Source: Pseudoalteromonas byunsanensis
Lineage (GTDB): Bacteria > Pseudomonadota > Gammaproteobacteria > Enterobacterales > Alteromonadaceae
Reading direction: 5' to 3'
Length of the DNA stretch: 64,000 nucleotides
Assembly (NCBI RefSeq): GCF_001854475.1
Contig: NZ_MNAN01000031.1
Location: 62,001 to 126,000 of the forward strand
The notes under the pieces were generated by a model. The model had not been told where the DNA came from. It saw only the letters and a list, made by a program, of their open reading frames with translations, and did no database searches. Made by a program: the position numbers and the translations under genes. Each line of letters opens with the position of its first letter. The stretch's first letter is position 1. Positions 36,099 to 46,300 of the stretch are shown here, piece after piece.

Positions 36099-36356
36099 AT
36101 GAGAAACAATATGGCAATGAGACAGGCGCAAGTTGATCGTTTTAAAACAGAATTACAGATCAGTATTCGCAATCTACGCAAGGAAAGAGGGCTTACACAA
36201 AGGCAATTGGCAACAATTTTAGGCGTAGATCAGGCGACCATCAGTAACTTTGAAAGTGGCAAAACCGTCATGAGTATCACTCAGGCATACGAGTTGGTAC
36301 TGGTATTTGGTAAGGATTTTTCAAACCCAACGCTGGCGTTAGCGTCCGGCTATTAA
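36099..36356 (+). CDS. Xre-family transcriptional regulator
   Basis: 85 aa. The helix-turn-helix LRKERGLTQRQLATILGVDQATISNFESG is of the HipB/antitoxin type (residues 25-53). GAAAGGA precedes the start. It is likely the antitoxin or repressor of the preceding gene and binder of the upstream palindrome. Met6 is an alternative start. Confidence 0.85.
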   Translation: MRNNMAMRQAQVDRFKTELQISIRNLRKERGLTQRQLATILGVDQATISNFESGKTVMSITQAYELVLVFGKDFSNPTLALASGY

Positions 36357-36364
36357 CCGTAAAT

Positions 36365-36387
36365 AGCCTATAATTAGGCTTGTATTG
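36365..36387 (+). terminator. Weak terminator after Xre gene
   Basis: AGCCTA-TAAT-TAGGCT hairpin followed by TTGTATT, 8 bases after the stop. The 180 bases to 36567 show no gene. Confidence 0.5.
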
Positions 36388-36567
36388 AAGGCTTAACGCT
36401 GTTCCTTCGTAAGGGATGCGCATCCTAAATAGTCTGACTTTCTAAAGCAGATAACCGCCCACAATGGGCAAACCCATTCATCTGTAAAACTATTAAAATT
36501 TTCATGCAACTTAATTCGCTGTGCTTATTGCAATAATACACCTCGTTCCTTGTTTAAATTTTGCCAT

Positions 36568-36593
36568 AAAAAACCCCGTTAACTAACGGGGCT
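36568..36593 (-). terminator. Intrinsic terminator on the minus strand
   Basis: CCCCGT and ACGGGG flank TAACTA. On the minus strand it is followed by TTTTTTA, so it terminated the transcript of the decayed FAAL/ACP genes. Confidence 0.8.
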
Positions 36594-36651
36594 TTGATTG
36601 ACTCGGGAATGACAGAGAATATGTTCACATATTCATATACGTTCCTGTTAT

Positions 36652-36907
36652 TCAGATTGCTGAAACTTCTTGAGTCATCTCGGCTTTTACCTTATCCACC
36701 AGCTCATTGAGGTTACTACAATCCATAACCCATTCAAAATCAACATAAATACCGGCTTTTTCTTCCAACAGTTCACAAAACTCTACCACATCAATTAGCT
36801 CAAGCCCCAGTAATGACATATCCAGCTTCATGTGCTCTTAGTTAAAGTTTTTGGTTACAAAACGAGTGCCCGAGCTCATCACTAGGTCTTTAATTGATGT
36901 GTTCCAC
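36652..36907 (-). pseudogene. Decayed acyl-carrier protein
   Basis: A GTG with perfect AAGGAG spacing (36907) opens a frame that breaks after five codons. Reading on in the adjacent frame gives IKDLVMSSGTRF, an in-frame TAA, and then LDMSLLGLELIDVVEFCELL, the helix-2 region of an acyl-carrier protein. The Asp-Ser of the usual LGLDSL motif is Glu-Leu, so the phosphopantetheine serine is missing too. One frameshift, one stop and loss of the key Ser mark it as dead. Confidence 0.7.
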
Positions 36908-36985
36908 TTTAAACTCCTTGCCTATCTAACATCCACTTGATCACTACTAAGCTAAGCCGGCCACTAATAAATTGCTCGCACAAGT

Positions 36986-37452
36986 TTAGTGGCGTATTTT
37001 TCCGCTTGGAGTCATAGCTACAGTAGAAGGTTGCAGCAATACAATGTGGTATACAGATATCGCAAACTCTCAAATACCGCTTTTCAAATCGCATTAGTCA
37101 CATCAACGCAATCGGCATTTTTTACATGGGTGCGTTCTACTTCATGAACGAGGAGCTGGTACTCTTTGTTGTTGTCATACATGTACATCGCAGCACAACG
37201 CTCATTTGTGAGCGCTTCATGGGCGTTGTAGCTACATAACTCAACATCTTGTGGGTAAATTTTGCGACCGTTAAAAATCAGTAAGCCTTTGACTATGCAA
37301 GTAATAAATAGGTTTTCTCCATCAATAAAACCTAAATCGCCAGTGTTAAGATAGCGCTTTCCACAGTCATCGTTTGCAAAACGGTTTTGAAGTGTTTCTC
37401 TGGTGGTGCCCTAGTTATCCCAGTAGCTATATTTCACCGACCTGCATATGAG
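36986..37452 (-). pseudogene. Decayed fatty-acyl-AMP ligase C-terminal fragment
   Basis: Shifting frames recover adenylate-forming ligase motifs in order: QVGEI, then YWDN-stop-GTTRETLQNRF, RYLNTGDLGFIDG, GLLIFNGRKIYPQDVE (the FAAL signature), and PSGKIRH with the catalytic lysine. An in-frame TAG (37411-37413) and an in-frame TGA (37084-37086) plus frame changes break it. The N-terminal two thirds is gone. With the adjacent ACP relic it formed a lipid-loading module, as used to start lipopeptide synthesis. Confidence 0.78.
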
Positions 37453-37539
37453 CATTTTGTAAAAAAATAAATGCCCCACTCATAACAAAACAGTTTCCTA
37501 TTACATCTCAATCATTGACAAGTATATACACCTATATAT

Positions 37540-38703
37540 CTAACTGTTCCGATAGCTTTTATCGACAACTTTTTTATCCAATATAGGGCATCCATTAAAG
37601 CTAGCGAACTTTTCTAGTTCTTTGCTTAACAAAGAAAAGAACTCTTCCCTATCAAACTCCAAGTCCTCTAAATGTAAGCTCAATACTTCAAAGCGCTGCT
37701 CACTGCGATGAGCTTTACAATCAATACGCCCTACTAGCTGATCAGCAAACAAAATTGGCAAACAAAAATATCCGTATTTTCTTTTGTCTTGAGCGACATA
37801 GCATTCGATTTTGTAATCAAAGCCAAACAACTCGTTTAGTCGCTCTCTGTGAATTACCAAATTGTCAAAAGGCGATAAAACCTTTACCACGCTCTTAGAT
37901 TGAATTGGTTGCTCAAAGGTCTGAGTATCCACATAAAGCTCTTTGCCCTTACCATGTTTAACGACCGTAATATCTCCAGATTGAATGTGGTCATTGAGGA
38001 GCTGGCGCATTTCTTCTCTAAGCGGTTTTCCTGGTCGTAAATGCACGAGTTGCTTCCAATTGAACACGCCATGAGCTCTTCTGGTAGTGTTAAATAAATA
38101 CTCTGCATATTCACTTAATGATGGAGTGCTCGTATTCAGGCCGCAGGGCAAACAACGCTCAGGTAAGTCATAGACTTTTTCCATACCGTTACGCTTGCAC
38201 ACCATTAGCTCACCACGCATAAACAGATGTTCTACAGCACGTTTACCCGGTCCATAACTCCACCAGTTGCCTTTGGCGCCTCCTTTTTTATCAATATCTC
38301 GAAGCCGCAATGGGCCTTCAGATTTTACGCGCGCCAGTACATCTTTCATCAGTTGAGTATGCGTGCTTTGAAAATAGCGATTTTCACCATTACGTATACT
38401 GTTCATTTGTATCAGTGCGAACCGATAGTCTTGCATTGGTAAATACGCCGCGGCGTGATACCAATATTCGAAAATGCTTTGCTCTTTAATTAGTTGATTG
38501 AGGTAATTGGGGTTGTAGTTAGGCACGCGACTCCATAACACATGATTATGCGCGCGCTCTACAACGCTTAGTGTATCAATTTGCACATAACCCAAATGCT
38601 CAATAACAAGCTTGGTTGCTTGCAAGCCATCACTCGACTCAACCTCAGAAAGTAGCCCTTGTTTGGCCAGCGTAATACGCCTAAGTTGTTCAAATTGCTC
38701 CAT
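37540..38703 (-). CDS. ycaQ: YcaQ/AlkX-family DNA glycosylase (winged-helix)
   Basis: 387 aa from ATG 38703, which has AGGAG seven bases upstream; the frame opens further to 38748. Contains the catalytic-type VQIDTLSVVERAHNHVLWSR segment with the Q-hydrophobic-D motif of the YcaQ (AlkX) branch, three winged-helix regions and a C-terminal beta barrel. These enzymes unhook interstrand crosslinks and alkylated bases. Encoded alone, between the accessory block and parC. Confidence 0.88.
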   Translation of the reverse strand: MEQFEQLRRITLAKQGLLSEVESSDGLQATKLVIEHLGYVQIDTLSVVERAHNHVLWSRVPNYNPNYLNQLIKEQSIFEYWYHAAAYLPMQDYRFALIQMNSIRNGENRYFQSTHTQLMKDVLARVKSEGPLRLRDIDKKGGAKGNWWSYGPGKRAVEHLFMRGELMVCKRNGMEKVYDLPERCLPCGLNTSTPSLSEYAEYLFNTTRRAHGVFNWKQLVHLRPGKPLREEMRQLLNDHIQSGDITVVKHGKGKELYVDTQTFEQPIQSKSVVKVLSPFDNLVIHRERLNELFGFDYKIECYVAQDKRKYGYFCLPILFADQLVGRIDCKAHRSEQRFEVLSLHLEDLEFDREEFFSLLSKELEKFASFNGCPILDKKVVDKSYRNS

Positions 38704-39107
38704 ATAACACTCCTGTTCCTCACTAAAATAGGGGTTGTCCATAAACAAGTTTCTAGTGCCTTTTACAACTTGCCTAATACTGGCTCAATAACTGAACTAC
38801 CGACATTTGGATTGATTGCTCAAGACGACTTTAAACCTTTCCTTTGGCTGTCAAGTTTGGCCAGTTATTCTTAGTACGCTACACATATTTCCTTAAGCAC
38901 CTATCTAACACGGTTAACTCTGGAATAGGGGTTATCATACAAGTTGTACCGCGGCAGGGTCACCCATTTACTAACTATTAAGCGCAGACTAGCCCCTTTA
39001 GACTTTCTTGAGAGGAGCTACAGTACATGTAAAAGCTATCAATATGATTTAAATAGATGTATGAATTAGTTGAGGTATTGGTAGCAACCAAACAAAAAGA
39101 AACAAAA
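38704..39107. other. Spacer between ycaQ and parC terminator
   Basis: About 400 bases. The frames seen are short and lack ribosome-binding sites or composition like neighbours. The promoter of ycaQ must lie at the left end. I see no gene, repeat or RNA here. Confidence 0.5.
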
Positions 39108-39127
39108 ACGGCGCTTGTCAGCGCCGT
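39100..39127 (-). terminator. Intrinsic terminator of parC
   Basis: ACGGCGC-TTGTCA-GCGCCGT stem followed on the minus strand by TTTTTGTTTCTTTTTG, 26 bases after parC. Confidence 0.9.
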
Positions 39128-39152
39128 TCTGAATCGTAATTGACATCAAAGC

Positions 39153-41456
39153 TTATTCTTCATGTTGCTCAATTGATGCATCTTCGATAACTGAATTGAC
39201 AAGTTTATTCTCAATTTCGTACTCATCAACACGCTGTAAACCACGGGGCAATTTATTACCGCGACGGCCTCGCTCACCATGATAGTGTTCTAAATCACTG
39301 GGCTTAAGCGTTAGTTTTCGCTTACCTGCATGAAGGGTGACTGAGCAGCCCTCTGGTACACAAGCCAAAACCTTAACAAACTCTTCTCGAGCTTGAACTT
39401 TAGCACTGGGGATTGAAATAATCTTATTCCCCTTACCTTTGCCCAATTTTGGCAAATCACGAAGTGGGAACAATAGCATTCGACCTTCGTTTGAAATCGC
39501 CATACACATGTCAGTGGCCACATCATTTACAGTAATAGGTGCCATAAGCTGCGCGCCTTTTGGCACGCTGACCAGCGCCTTACCATTTTTGTTTTTACTC
39601 ACTAGGTCGTTAAACTCAGTGATAAAGCCATAACCACCATCGGTTGCCATTAGGTATAGGGTTTTTTCATCGCCCATTACCACATGCTCAAAGATACTCC
39701 CAGCTCCTAGGTTGAAGCGCCCAGTCATTGGTTCGCCTTGGCTACGCGCAGAGGGCAAACTATGTGCTTCAGTAGCAAAAGCTCGACCAGAGGTATCTAA
39801 AAATACCGCTGGTTGATTACTGCGCCCTTTCGCTGACGCTTTATAGCTATCACCTGAGCGGTAACTTAAACCTTCTGCATCAATATCATGGCCTTTAGCT
39901 ACACGCGCCCAGCCCTTATCTGAGAGCACCACCGTAACCGACTCGGATGGGATCAAATCTTTTTCGCTTAGCGCTTTTGCCTCTGAGCGCTCGATCACTG
40001 GTGAACGACGCTCATCGCCATATAGCTCAGCCGCTTCTTGGATTTCTTTTTTCATCAGTGTCGACATGCGACGCTCAGAACCCAAGGTGAGCTGTAACTT
40101 ATCGCGCTCAATGCATAACTCATCCTGCTCACCACGAATTTTCACTTCTTCTAACTTAGCTAAGTGACGTAGTTTTAAATCAAGAATGGCTTCAGCCTGC
40201 TTATCCGATAAGTCAAAGCGCGCTATTAACTCTTCTTTTGGCTTATCTTGGGTGCGAATAATTTCTATGACTTCGTCTATATTCAAAAACGCGGTCATTA
40301 AGCCTTCTAAAATATGCAAGCGAGCCAAGACTTTATCTAGGCGATATTGCAAACGTCGGCGTACCGTTTCACGACGGAACACCAGCCACTCTGATAAAAT
40401 TTGCAGTAAATCTTTAACCTGTGGACGACCATCAAGGCCAATCATATTAAGGTTAACGCGATAACTTTTCTCTAAGTCAGTGGTGGCGAATAGATGCGCC
40501 ATCAAAGGTTCAAGTTTCACACGGTTTGAACGCGGTACAATTACAATACGGGTTGGGTTTTCATGATCAGACTCATCACGCAAGTCTGCAACCATCGGCA
40601 GTTTTTTCGCGGTCATTTGGGCCGCTATTTGCTCCAGCACTTTGGCACCTGAACATTGGTGAGGCAAAGCGGTGATGACAATGTCTCCTTGCTCTTCACT
40701 ATAAACTGCACGCATTTTGATAGAGCCGCGACCTGTAGTATAAATCTTTTGAATATCAGATTTAGCGGTAATTATCTCTGCATCTGTGGGGTAATCAGGT
40801 GCTTGCACCACTTCTAACAGCTCTTCAAGAGTAGTCTTTGGCTGATCAAGCAGCATACAACAAGCGGTAGCTAATTCATTGACATTATGAGGCGGAATAT
40901 CTGTTGCCATACCAACGGCAATACCAGTTACACCATTGAGTAGAATATGTGGCAAACGAGATGGTAATACCTTGGGTTCATCCATGGTGCCATCAAAGTT
41001 TGGTGTCCAATCTACGGTTCCTTGGCCAAGTTCTTTGAGTAATACTTCTGAGAATTTTGACAAACGCGCTTCGGTATAACGCATGGCAGCAAATGATTTA
41101 GGATCATCCGCGGCACCCCAGTTACCTTGCCCATCGACCAATGGGTAACGGTATGAGAACGGTTGCGCCATTAATACCATGGCTTCGTAACAGGCACTAT
41201 CTCCATGTGGATGATATTTACCTAACACGTCACCCACCGTACGGGCTGATTTTTTGTACTTAGCGGCAGCTGATAACCCCAGCTCGCTCATGGCATACAC
41301 GATACGACGCTGCACCGGCTTTAAACCATCACCAATATGAGGCAAAGCTCGGTCCATGATCACATACATGGAGTAGTTCAAATAGGCGTCTTCGGTAAAA
41401 CGCCCCATCGTTTGTTGTTCAATCCCCTGTAAAGACAAGGTTTGAGGATCAGTCAT
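39153..41456 (-). CDS. parC: DNA topoisomerase IV subunit A
   Basis: 767 aa, full length. Catalytic Tyr region [12 protein letters not shown] and quinolone-determining region [12 protein letters not shown], with the wild-type Ser and Glu in place (S80/E84 in E. coli). C-terminal beta-propeller present. Decatenates daughter chromosomes together with ParE. A sugar dehydrogenase gene lies between it and parE. Confidence 0.98.
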   Translation of the reverse strand: MTDPQTLSLQGIEQQTMGRFTEDAYLNYSMYVIMDRALPHIGDGLKPVQRRIVYAMSELGLSAAAKYKKSARTVGDVLGKYHPHGDSACYEAMVLMAQPFSYRYPLVDGQGNWGAADDPKSFAAMRYTEARLSKFSEVLLKELGQGTVDWTPNFDGTMDEPKVLPSRLPHILLNGVTGIAVGMATDIPPHNVNELATACCMLLDQPKTTLEELLEVVQAPDYPTDAEIITAKSDIQKIYTTGRGSIKMRAVYSEEQGDIVITALPHQCSGAKVLEQIAAQMTAKKLPMVADLRDESDHENPTRIVIVPRSNRVKLEPLMAHLFATTDLEKSYRVNLNMIGLDGRPQVKDLLQILSEWLVFRRETVRRRLQYRLDKVLARLHILEGLMTAFLNIDEVIEIIRTQDKPKEELIARFDLSDKQAEAILDLKLRHLAKLEEVKIRGEQDELCIERDKLQLTLGSERRMSTLMKKEIQEAAELYGDERRSPVIERSEAKALSEKDLIPSESVTVVLSDKGWARVAKGHDIDAEGLSYRSGDSYKASAKGRSNQPAVFLDTSGRAFATEAHSLPSARSQGEPMTGRFNLGAGSIFEHVVMGDEKTLYLMATDGGYGFITEFNDLVSKNKNGKALVSVPKGAQLMAPITVNDVATDMCMAISNEGRMLLFPLRDLPKLGKGKGNKIISIPSAKVQAREEFVKVLACVPEGCSVTLHAGKRKLTLKPSDLEHYHGERGRRGNKLPRGLQRVDEYEIENKLVNSVIEDASIEQHEE

Positions 41457-41464
41457 GTAACACC

Positions 41465-42589
41465 CTATTTATTGTTATAGCGAACGCGATATATCGCATT
41501 GGCAAAATCGTCCGACACCAACAAGCTGCCATCTGCAAGCTCGGCAAATGCAACCGGACGACCCAAGGTTTGTTCTTTATCTAAAAAGCCGCTAATAAAG
41601 GGCTCATAGGCAGTAATTTCGCCTTCTTTGATGGTGGCCATCATTACTCGATAACCTACTTTTTCACTGCGATTCCAAGAGCCATGCTCTGCAACAAACA
41701 GCCTATTATGCATCACCTTTGCAAACTGCTTACCACGGTAAAAGTGAATGCCCAGCGGGGCAACATGAGCTTGCAAAGCAAGTTTAGGCGCTGTGTATTT
41801 TTGCATATCAGCTAGCGTTTTGCCTTTGCCAAACTCAGGGTCTAACACACTGCCACCATGGACATATGGAAAACCAAAGTGCTCGCCATCAAAGCTCACA
41901 CGGTTTATTTCATCGGGCGGAATATCATCCCCCATCATGTCTCGACCATTATCAGAAAACCAAAGCGCACCACTTTGCGGATTGATATCAAACCCAACAG
42001 AGTTGCGTACCCCTTGGGCTATGGTGGTGAGTTTTTTACTCTCTAAATTAAGAGAGAAAATACGCCCATATTTTTCGTCTTCGGCGCACACGTTACAAGG
42101 CACGCCCACTGGCACTAAAAGCTCGCCATTATCAGCAAAGCGAATAAACTTCCAACCATGGTGACGAGCGGTTGGTAACTTATCAAAAACCACCTCAAAG
42201 GTTGGTTTTGTGAGTTGTTTATCAATATTTTTGAAACGTATAATACGATGGACTTCAGCGACATATAAATCGCCCTGATTAAACGCCAAACCAGATGGCA
42301 TATTAAGCCCTTGAGCCAATACAATCTGGCGATCCGCAACGCCATCCTGATTGTGGTCAATCAGCGCATACACTTTGCCTGCCTTTCGCGAGCCAACATA
42401 CACCACTCCTGATGATGAAACCGCTAACTGTCTAGCGTTCTCAACATTTTTTGCAAAGTAGTTGAGCTCATAGCCTTTTGGCAAAGTTAATCGGGCTAAC
42501 AACTCATCATTTGCACTGACAGGGTTAATCAACATAAGTAAACTGGTGACTACTGCTGTTGCTAGTATGCCAAACCGAATCATGATCAC
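41465..42589 (-). CDS. Periplasmic PQQ-type sugar dehydrogenase (sorbosone dehydrogenase family)
   Basis: 374 aa with a signal peptide (cleavage near residue 26, PVSANDE). Beta-propeller protein with [10 protein letters not shown], the GVPCNVC cysteine pair, and [13 protein letters not shown]. Related proteins oxidise aldoses using PQQ. The start overlaps the parE stop by 4 bp (ATGA), and the stop lies 8 bases before parC, so all three may be co-transcribed. No functional link with topoisomerase IV is evident. Confidence 0.85.
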   Translation of the reverse strand: MIMIRFGILATAVVTSLLMLINPVSANDELLARLTLPKGYELNYFAKNVENARQLAVSSSGVVYVGSRKAGKVYALIDHNQDGVADRQIVLAQGLNMPSGLAFNQGDLYVAEVHRIIRFKNIDKQLTKPTFEVVFDKLPTARHHGWKFIRFADNGELLVPVGVPCNVCAEDEKYGRIFSLNLESKKLTTIAQGVRNSVGFDINPQSGALWFSDNGRDMMGDDIPPDEINRVSFDGEHFGFPYVHGGSVLDPEFGKGKTLADMQKYTAPKLALQAHVAPLGIHFYRGKQFAKVMHNRLFVAEHGSWNRSEKVGYRVMMATIKEGEITAYEPFISGFLDKEQTLGRPVAFAELADGSLLVSDDFANAIYRVRYNNK

Positions 42590-44481
42590 ACCTCTACCTG
42601 TGCTTTATCACCATGATTTTCAAGCCACTCTTTTCTATCACCTGAGCGCTTTTTGGCCAATAACATGTCCATCATTTCCATGGTCTGTTCCTGCTCATCC
42701 AGTGTTAACTGCACCAAGCGTCGCGTATTTGGATCCATTGTTGTTTCACGAAGTTGTAAAGGGTTCATCTCACCTAGACCTTTAAAGCGCTGTACGTTTA
42801 CCTTACCTCGCTTTTTCTCGGCTTCGATGCGGTCCAACACGCCTTTTTTCTCATCTTCATCCAATGCATAATAAACCTCTTTGCCCACATCTATACGAAA
42901 CAGCGGAGGCATCGCGACATACACATGCCCTTGTTTAACCAAGGTTGGGAAGTGACGCACAAATAGCGCACATAACAGGGTCGCAATGTGCAACCCATCA
43001 GAGTCCGCATCGGCAAGGATACAAATTTTGCCATAGCGTAGGCCCGATAAATCCTCAGAGTCAGGGTCAATCCCCAATGCTACTGAAATATCATGGACTT
43101 CTTGTGAGGCGAGGATCTGACCCGAATCAACTTCCCAAGTATTTAAGATTTTACCTCTGAGCGGCATAATTGCCTGAAACTCACGGTCTCGCGCTTGTTT
43201 TGCAGACCCTCCAGCAGAATCCCCTTCAACCAGAAATAATTCAGAACGCTCTGTTTCACTGCCCGAGCAATCAGTAAGTTTGCCGGGTAATGCAGGGCCT
43301 GAAGTGACCTTCTTTCGGACCACTTTTTTCGCCGCTCGCATCCGCTTTTGAGCATTGCTGATACATAATTCAGCAAGCAATTCTGCCGTATCGGTATGCT
43401 CGTTCAACCAAAGGCTAAATGCATCTTTGACGATACCTGATACGAATGTGGCACACGAACGCGAAGAAAGTTTTTCTTTGGTTTGCCCCGCAAATTGCGG
43501 ATCCTGCATTTTTACCGACAATACATAACTACATCGATCCCAAATATCGTCAGGTGTAAGCTTTACGCCACGTGGTAACAGGTTACGAAACTCACAAAAC
43601 TCTCGCATTGCTTCAAGTAAGCCCTGTCTTAAGCCATTTACATGAGTACCGCCTTGTGCAGTCGGTATGAGGTTCACATAACTTTCGGTGATTGACTCGC
43701 CACCTTCAGGCAACCAATGCAGAGCCCAATCAACGCCCTCTGTGGAACCACTAAAACTGCCAGTAAATGGATTTTTTGGTAAGACTTCGTAACCTTGTGA
43801 ACTGTCTTTTAAATAGTCCTCAAGCCCCGCTTCATAGTGCCATTCCTGAGTTTCTTTTGTTTGTTTATTAACAAAACGAATTCTAAGACCTGGACACAGC
43901 ACCGCTTTTGCTTTAAGTACATGATTAAGTTTGGCTAAAGAGAAATTTGCAGAGTCAAAATAGCTAGCGTCAGGCCAAAAATGTACCGACGTACCGGTGT
44001 TACGCTTGCCCACGGTGCCAGTCACCGTTAAATCTTGTACTTTATCACCATGCTCAAAGGCCATTTCATATACTTGCCCATCACGCTTGACAGTGATCTC
44101 AACACGGCTAGACAAGGCGTTTACAACCGAGATCCCTACCCCATGCAAACCACCTGAAAACTGATAGTTCTTATTAGAAAACTTACCACCAGCATGGAGT
44201 TTAGTAAGAATAAGCTCTACGCCTGGCAAGCCTTCTTCTGGGTGAATATCCACAGGCATACCACGGCCGTCATCAAGCACTTCGAGCGAGTTATCTTCAT
44301 GTAAAATAACATCTATTTTAGTAGCATGCCCCGCGAGCGCTTCGTCCACGCTGTTATCGATCACCTCTTGTCCAAGGTGGTTAGGACGTGTGGTATCCGT
44401 ATACATGCCTGGACGACGTTTTACAGGTTCTAGACCATTTAAAACCTCAATAGCTTCGGCGTTATAATTTTGCTCGCTCAT
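42586..44481 (-). CDS. parE: DNA topoisomerase IV subunit B
   Basis: 631 aa, full length. GHKL ATPase motifs DNSVDEA and HAGGKFSNKNYQFSGGLHGVG, and the TOPRIM acidic motif EGDSAGGSA plus DADSDG. ATPase and DNA-gate subunit of topoisomerase IV. Follows yqiA by 32 bases. Confidence 0.98.
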   Translation of the reverse strand: MSEQNYNAEAIEVLNGLEPVKRRPGMYTDTTRPNHLGQEVIDNSVDEALAGHATKIDVILHEDNSLEVLDDGRGMPVDIHPEEGLPGVELILTKLHAGGKFSNKNYQFSGGLHGVGISVVNALSSRVEITVKRDGQVYEMAFEHGDKVQDLTVTGTVGKRNTGTSVHFWPDASYFDSANFSLAKLNHVLKAKAVLCPGLRIRFVNKQTKETQEWHYEAGLEDYLKDSSQGYEVLPKNPFTGSFSGSTEGVDWALHWLPEGGESITESYVNLIPTAQGGTHVNGLRQGLLEAMREFCEFRNLLPRGVKLTPDDIWDRCSYVLSVKMQDPQFAGQTKEKLSSRSCATFVSGIVKDAFSLWLNEHTDTAELLAELCISNAQKRMRAAKKVVRKKVTSGPALPGKLTDCSGSETERSELFLVEGDSAGGSAKQARDREFQAIMPLRGKILNTWEVDSGQILASQEVHDISVALGIDPDSEDLSGLRYGKICILADADSDGLHIATLLCALFVRHFPTLVKQGHVYVAMPPLFRIDVGKEVYYALDEDEKKGVLDRIEAEKKRGKVNVQRFKGLGEMNPLQLRETTMDPNTRRLVQLTLDEQEQTMEMMDMLLAKKRSGDRKEWLENHGDKAQVEV

Positions 44482-44513
44482 AGGTAAATTCTTTTTATTT
44501 AATTCGTTCTGTT

Positions 44514-45080
44514 TTACGTGATTTTAAGAAAATTGACAACAGTGTCAAAGTAACGTTGAAAGCCCATAAAACTGTGATCACCAGCAAACTCTACTCGTTG
44601 CAGGCATGATTTGTAGTATTGCAGCGCATGTTGGTACGGCAGAACTTCATCACCCATTTGCTGCAAAAGCATCAACAATGATGGGGCTGTGAGTCGCTGT
44701 AAGTACAATTTCCGCAGAGCATACACATGTTCTTGACCCAGTTGATAATGTATCTGTTGATAGGGATTATACTGTGGGCCCAAATAATCCGCCAATAATT
44801 CAAAAGGTCTAACAGCAGGATTAATCACAACCGCTGGAATATTATGCCGCTGCGATAGATATGTGGCATAAAACCCTCCAAGGGAGCTTCCCATCAACAC
44901 CGTATTACCATCAACTAAAGCTTCAAGCTGGACAATGGCAACACGAGGGTCATAGTGCAAACGCGGTGTAATATAGTGACATTGAAAAGCTTGCTCTTTT
45001 AGCCATAAACCAAATTGCTGGGCCTTGGCTGATAGTTCTGAACTGTTAAAACCATGAATGTAAATCACTCGTTTAACCAT
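44514..45080 (-). CDS. yqiA: YqiA-family esterase
   Basis: 188 aa alpha/beta-hydrolase. Oxyanion region IYIHGFNSS, nucleophile Ser in GSSLGG, Asp in MGDEVLP and His in GDHSFMGF. Conserved next to cpdA and parE in gammaproteobacteria. Overlaps cpdA by 16 bases. Confidence 0.93.
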   Translation of the reverse strand: MVKRVIYIHGFNSSELSAKAQQFGLWLKEQAFQCHYITPRLHYDPRVAIVQLEALVDGNTVLMGSSLGGFYATYLSQRHNIPAVVINPAVRPFELLADYLGPQYNPYQQIHYQLGQEHVYALRKLYLQRLTAPSLLMLLQQMGDEVLPYQHALQYYKSCLQRVEFAGDHSFMGFQRYFDTVVNFLKIT

Positions 45081-45838
45081 ATAACCTCAGTATAATAGCT
45101 CTGTCCATCAATGCTGAGTAATCGCCATGCTGGGCCTGTATCCTGCTGCTGCCAGTCGCTGACATGTTTTGCAAACTGAACGGATGTAGCTGGCGTTGCA
45201 TATACATCAAGGCCTCTAAAGTGGGCTTGATACTCGTTATGCACATGACCATGAAAAAGCGCTAATACACCAGTGCCATCAACCAGTGTATTAAGTAACT
45301 GCGGCCCATTTTCAAGAATGTGCTTATCTAAGTAGCCACTAATGGGTAGCGGATGATGGTGGCAAAAAGCAATCGTTTTTTTGTCTGATCTTTCAAGTAC
45401 TGCTGTGATCTCTCTAAGATGCTGTGCTGTACACCAGCCAGCTGGCGTATTCCCTTTGGAGTCTAACAGTAAAATATCTAGATTGTTCGTGTACAAATGT
45501 TTTGCAGCACTTATCTGGCCCTCACTGATATCCTCAAGCAACTGTATTTCATCATGATTGCCTGGTACCCAAAATACCGGACAAGACAACCCAGAGCGCT
45601 TGAGCAGCAAGCTAAATAACTCATATGAGGCGCGACTGTGATCTTGCGTCAGATCACCACCAAATATCACCCCGTCGATATCATACTCTGTAAGTTGCTC
45701 AAATACTCGCTGTAAGTATTCTGCGGTATTCACATTAAAATACTGGCCTTGTGGGTCACCAAAAAGATGACTATCTGTAACATGAGCAAGCTTAATTTGC
45801 CGCTTTTTAAAATAGTGAGTTTGCTCAAACCAAGCCAT
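45065..45838 (-). CDS. cpdA: 3',5'-cyclic-AMP phosphodiesterase
   Basis: 257 aa, class III metallophosphoesterase. Metal-binding motifs in order: VTDSHLF, GGDLTQDH, PGNHDE, HHHPLP and HGHVHNEY. Hydrolyses cAMP. Overlaps yqiB by 14 bases. Confidence 0.94.
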   Translation of the reverse strand: MAWFEQTHYFKKRQIKLAHVTDSHLFGDPQGQYFNVNTAEYLQRVFEQLTEYDIDGVIFGGDLTQDHSRASYELFSLLLKRSGLSCPVFWVPGNHDEIQLLEDISEGQISAAKHLYTNNLDILLLDSKGNTPAGWCTAQHLREITAVLERSDKKTIAFCHHHPLPISGYLDKHILENGPQLLNTLVDGTGVLALFHGHVHNEYQAHFRGLDVYATPATSVQFAKHVSDWQQQDTGPAWRLLSIDGQSYYTEVIWLNE

Positions 45839-46280
45839 TATTTACATCCCAGTTCAGTGGCGTCTTACCACTTTCCAAGCATGCCATTAACCAATCTGCT
45901 AAAAAGGCATTAATTTGATATTTTTCATCTTTTTGATGCATGTTTGGGTTAGGGTAACGATATGAAGGTTTAATGCGTTGGTGATAATCATCATGGATCA
46001 CTTCCGCAACTTTAGCATCGTGATAAAGGCGTACAGACAAATGCAAGTTTGGAAAAAATTCACTACTGACAGAAGTCTGTTTGATAGTGATATCGGTCGT
46101 GTATCTAGCGCACCCTTGTACTTCAATGACGTAATGCACATTGGCAAGCTCTATCGCCCTTTGCGCCCCATGTTCTTCTTGAGGTAACACCTTGAGCGCA
46201 CGCAAATAGTTACGTTCACACAACGTAATGTATTTTGGCAAAGACTGCACATAAGCGCGTTCTACTACTATGTCACTCAA
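45825..46280 (-). CDS. yqiB: DUF1249 protein YqiB
   Basis: 151 aa, typical YqiB length, with the conserved YRYPNPNMHQKDEKYQINAFL segment at about 108. Function unassigned. Member of the nudF-yqiB-cpdA-yqiA gene string found across the class. Confidence 0.88.
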   Translation of the reverse strand: MSDIVVERAYVQSLPKYITLCERNYLRALKVLPQEEHGAQRAIELANVHYVIEVQGCARYTTDITIKQTSVSSEFFPNLHLSVRLYHDAKVAEVIHDDYHQRIKPSYRYPNPNMHQKDEKYQINAFLADWLMACLESGKTPLNWDVNNGLV

Positions 46281-46300
46281 CGATATACCCCACTTCTAAA

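Noticed and set aside
36909..37094. 61-aa minus-strand ORF as a gene
   Set aside because: It lies across the frames of the decayed adenylate-forming ligase, lacks a ribosome-binding site, and encodes no plausible domain.
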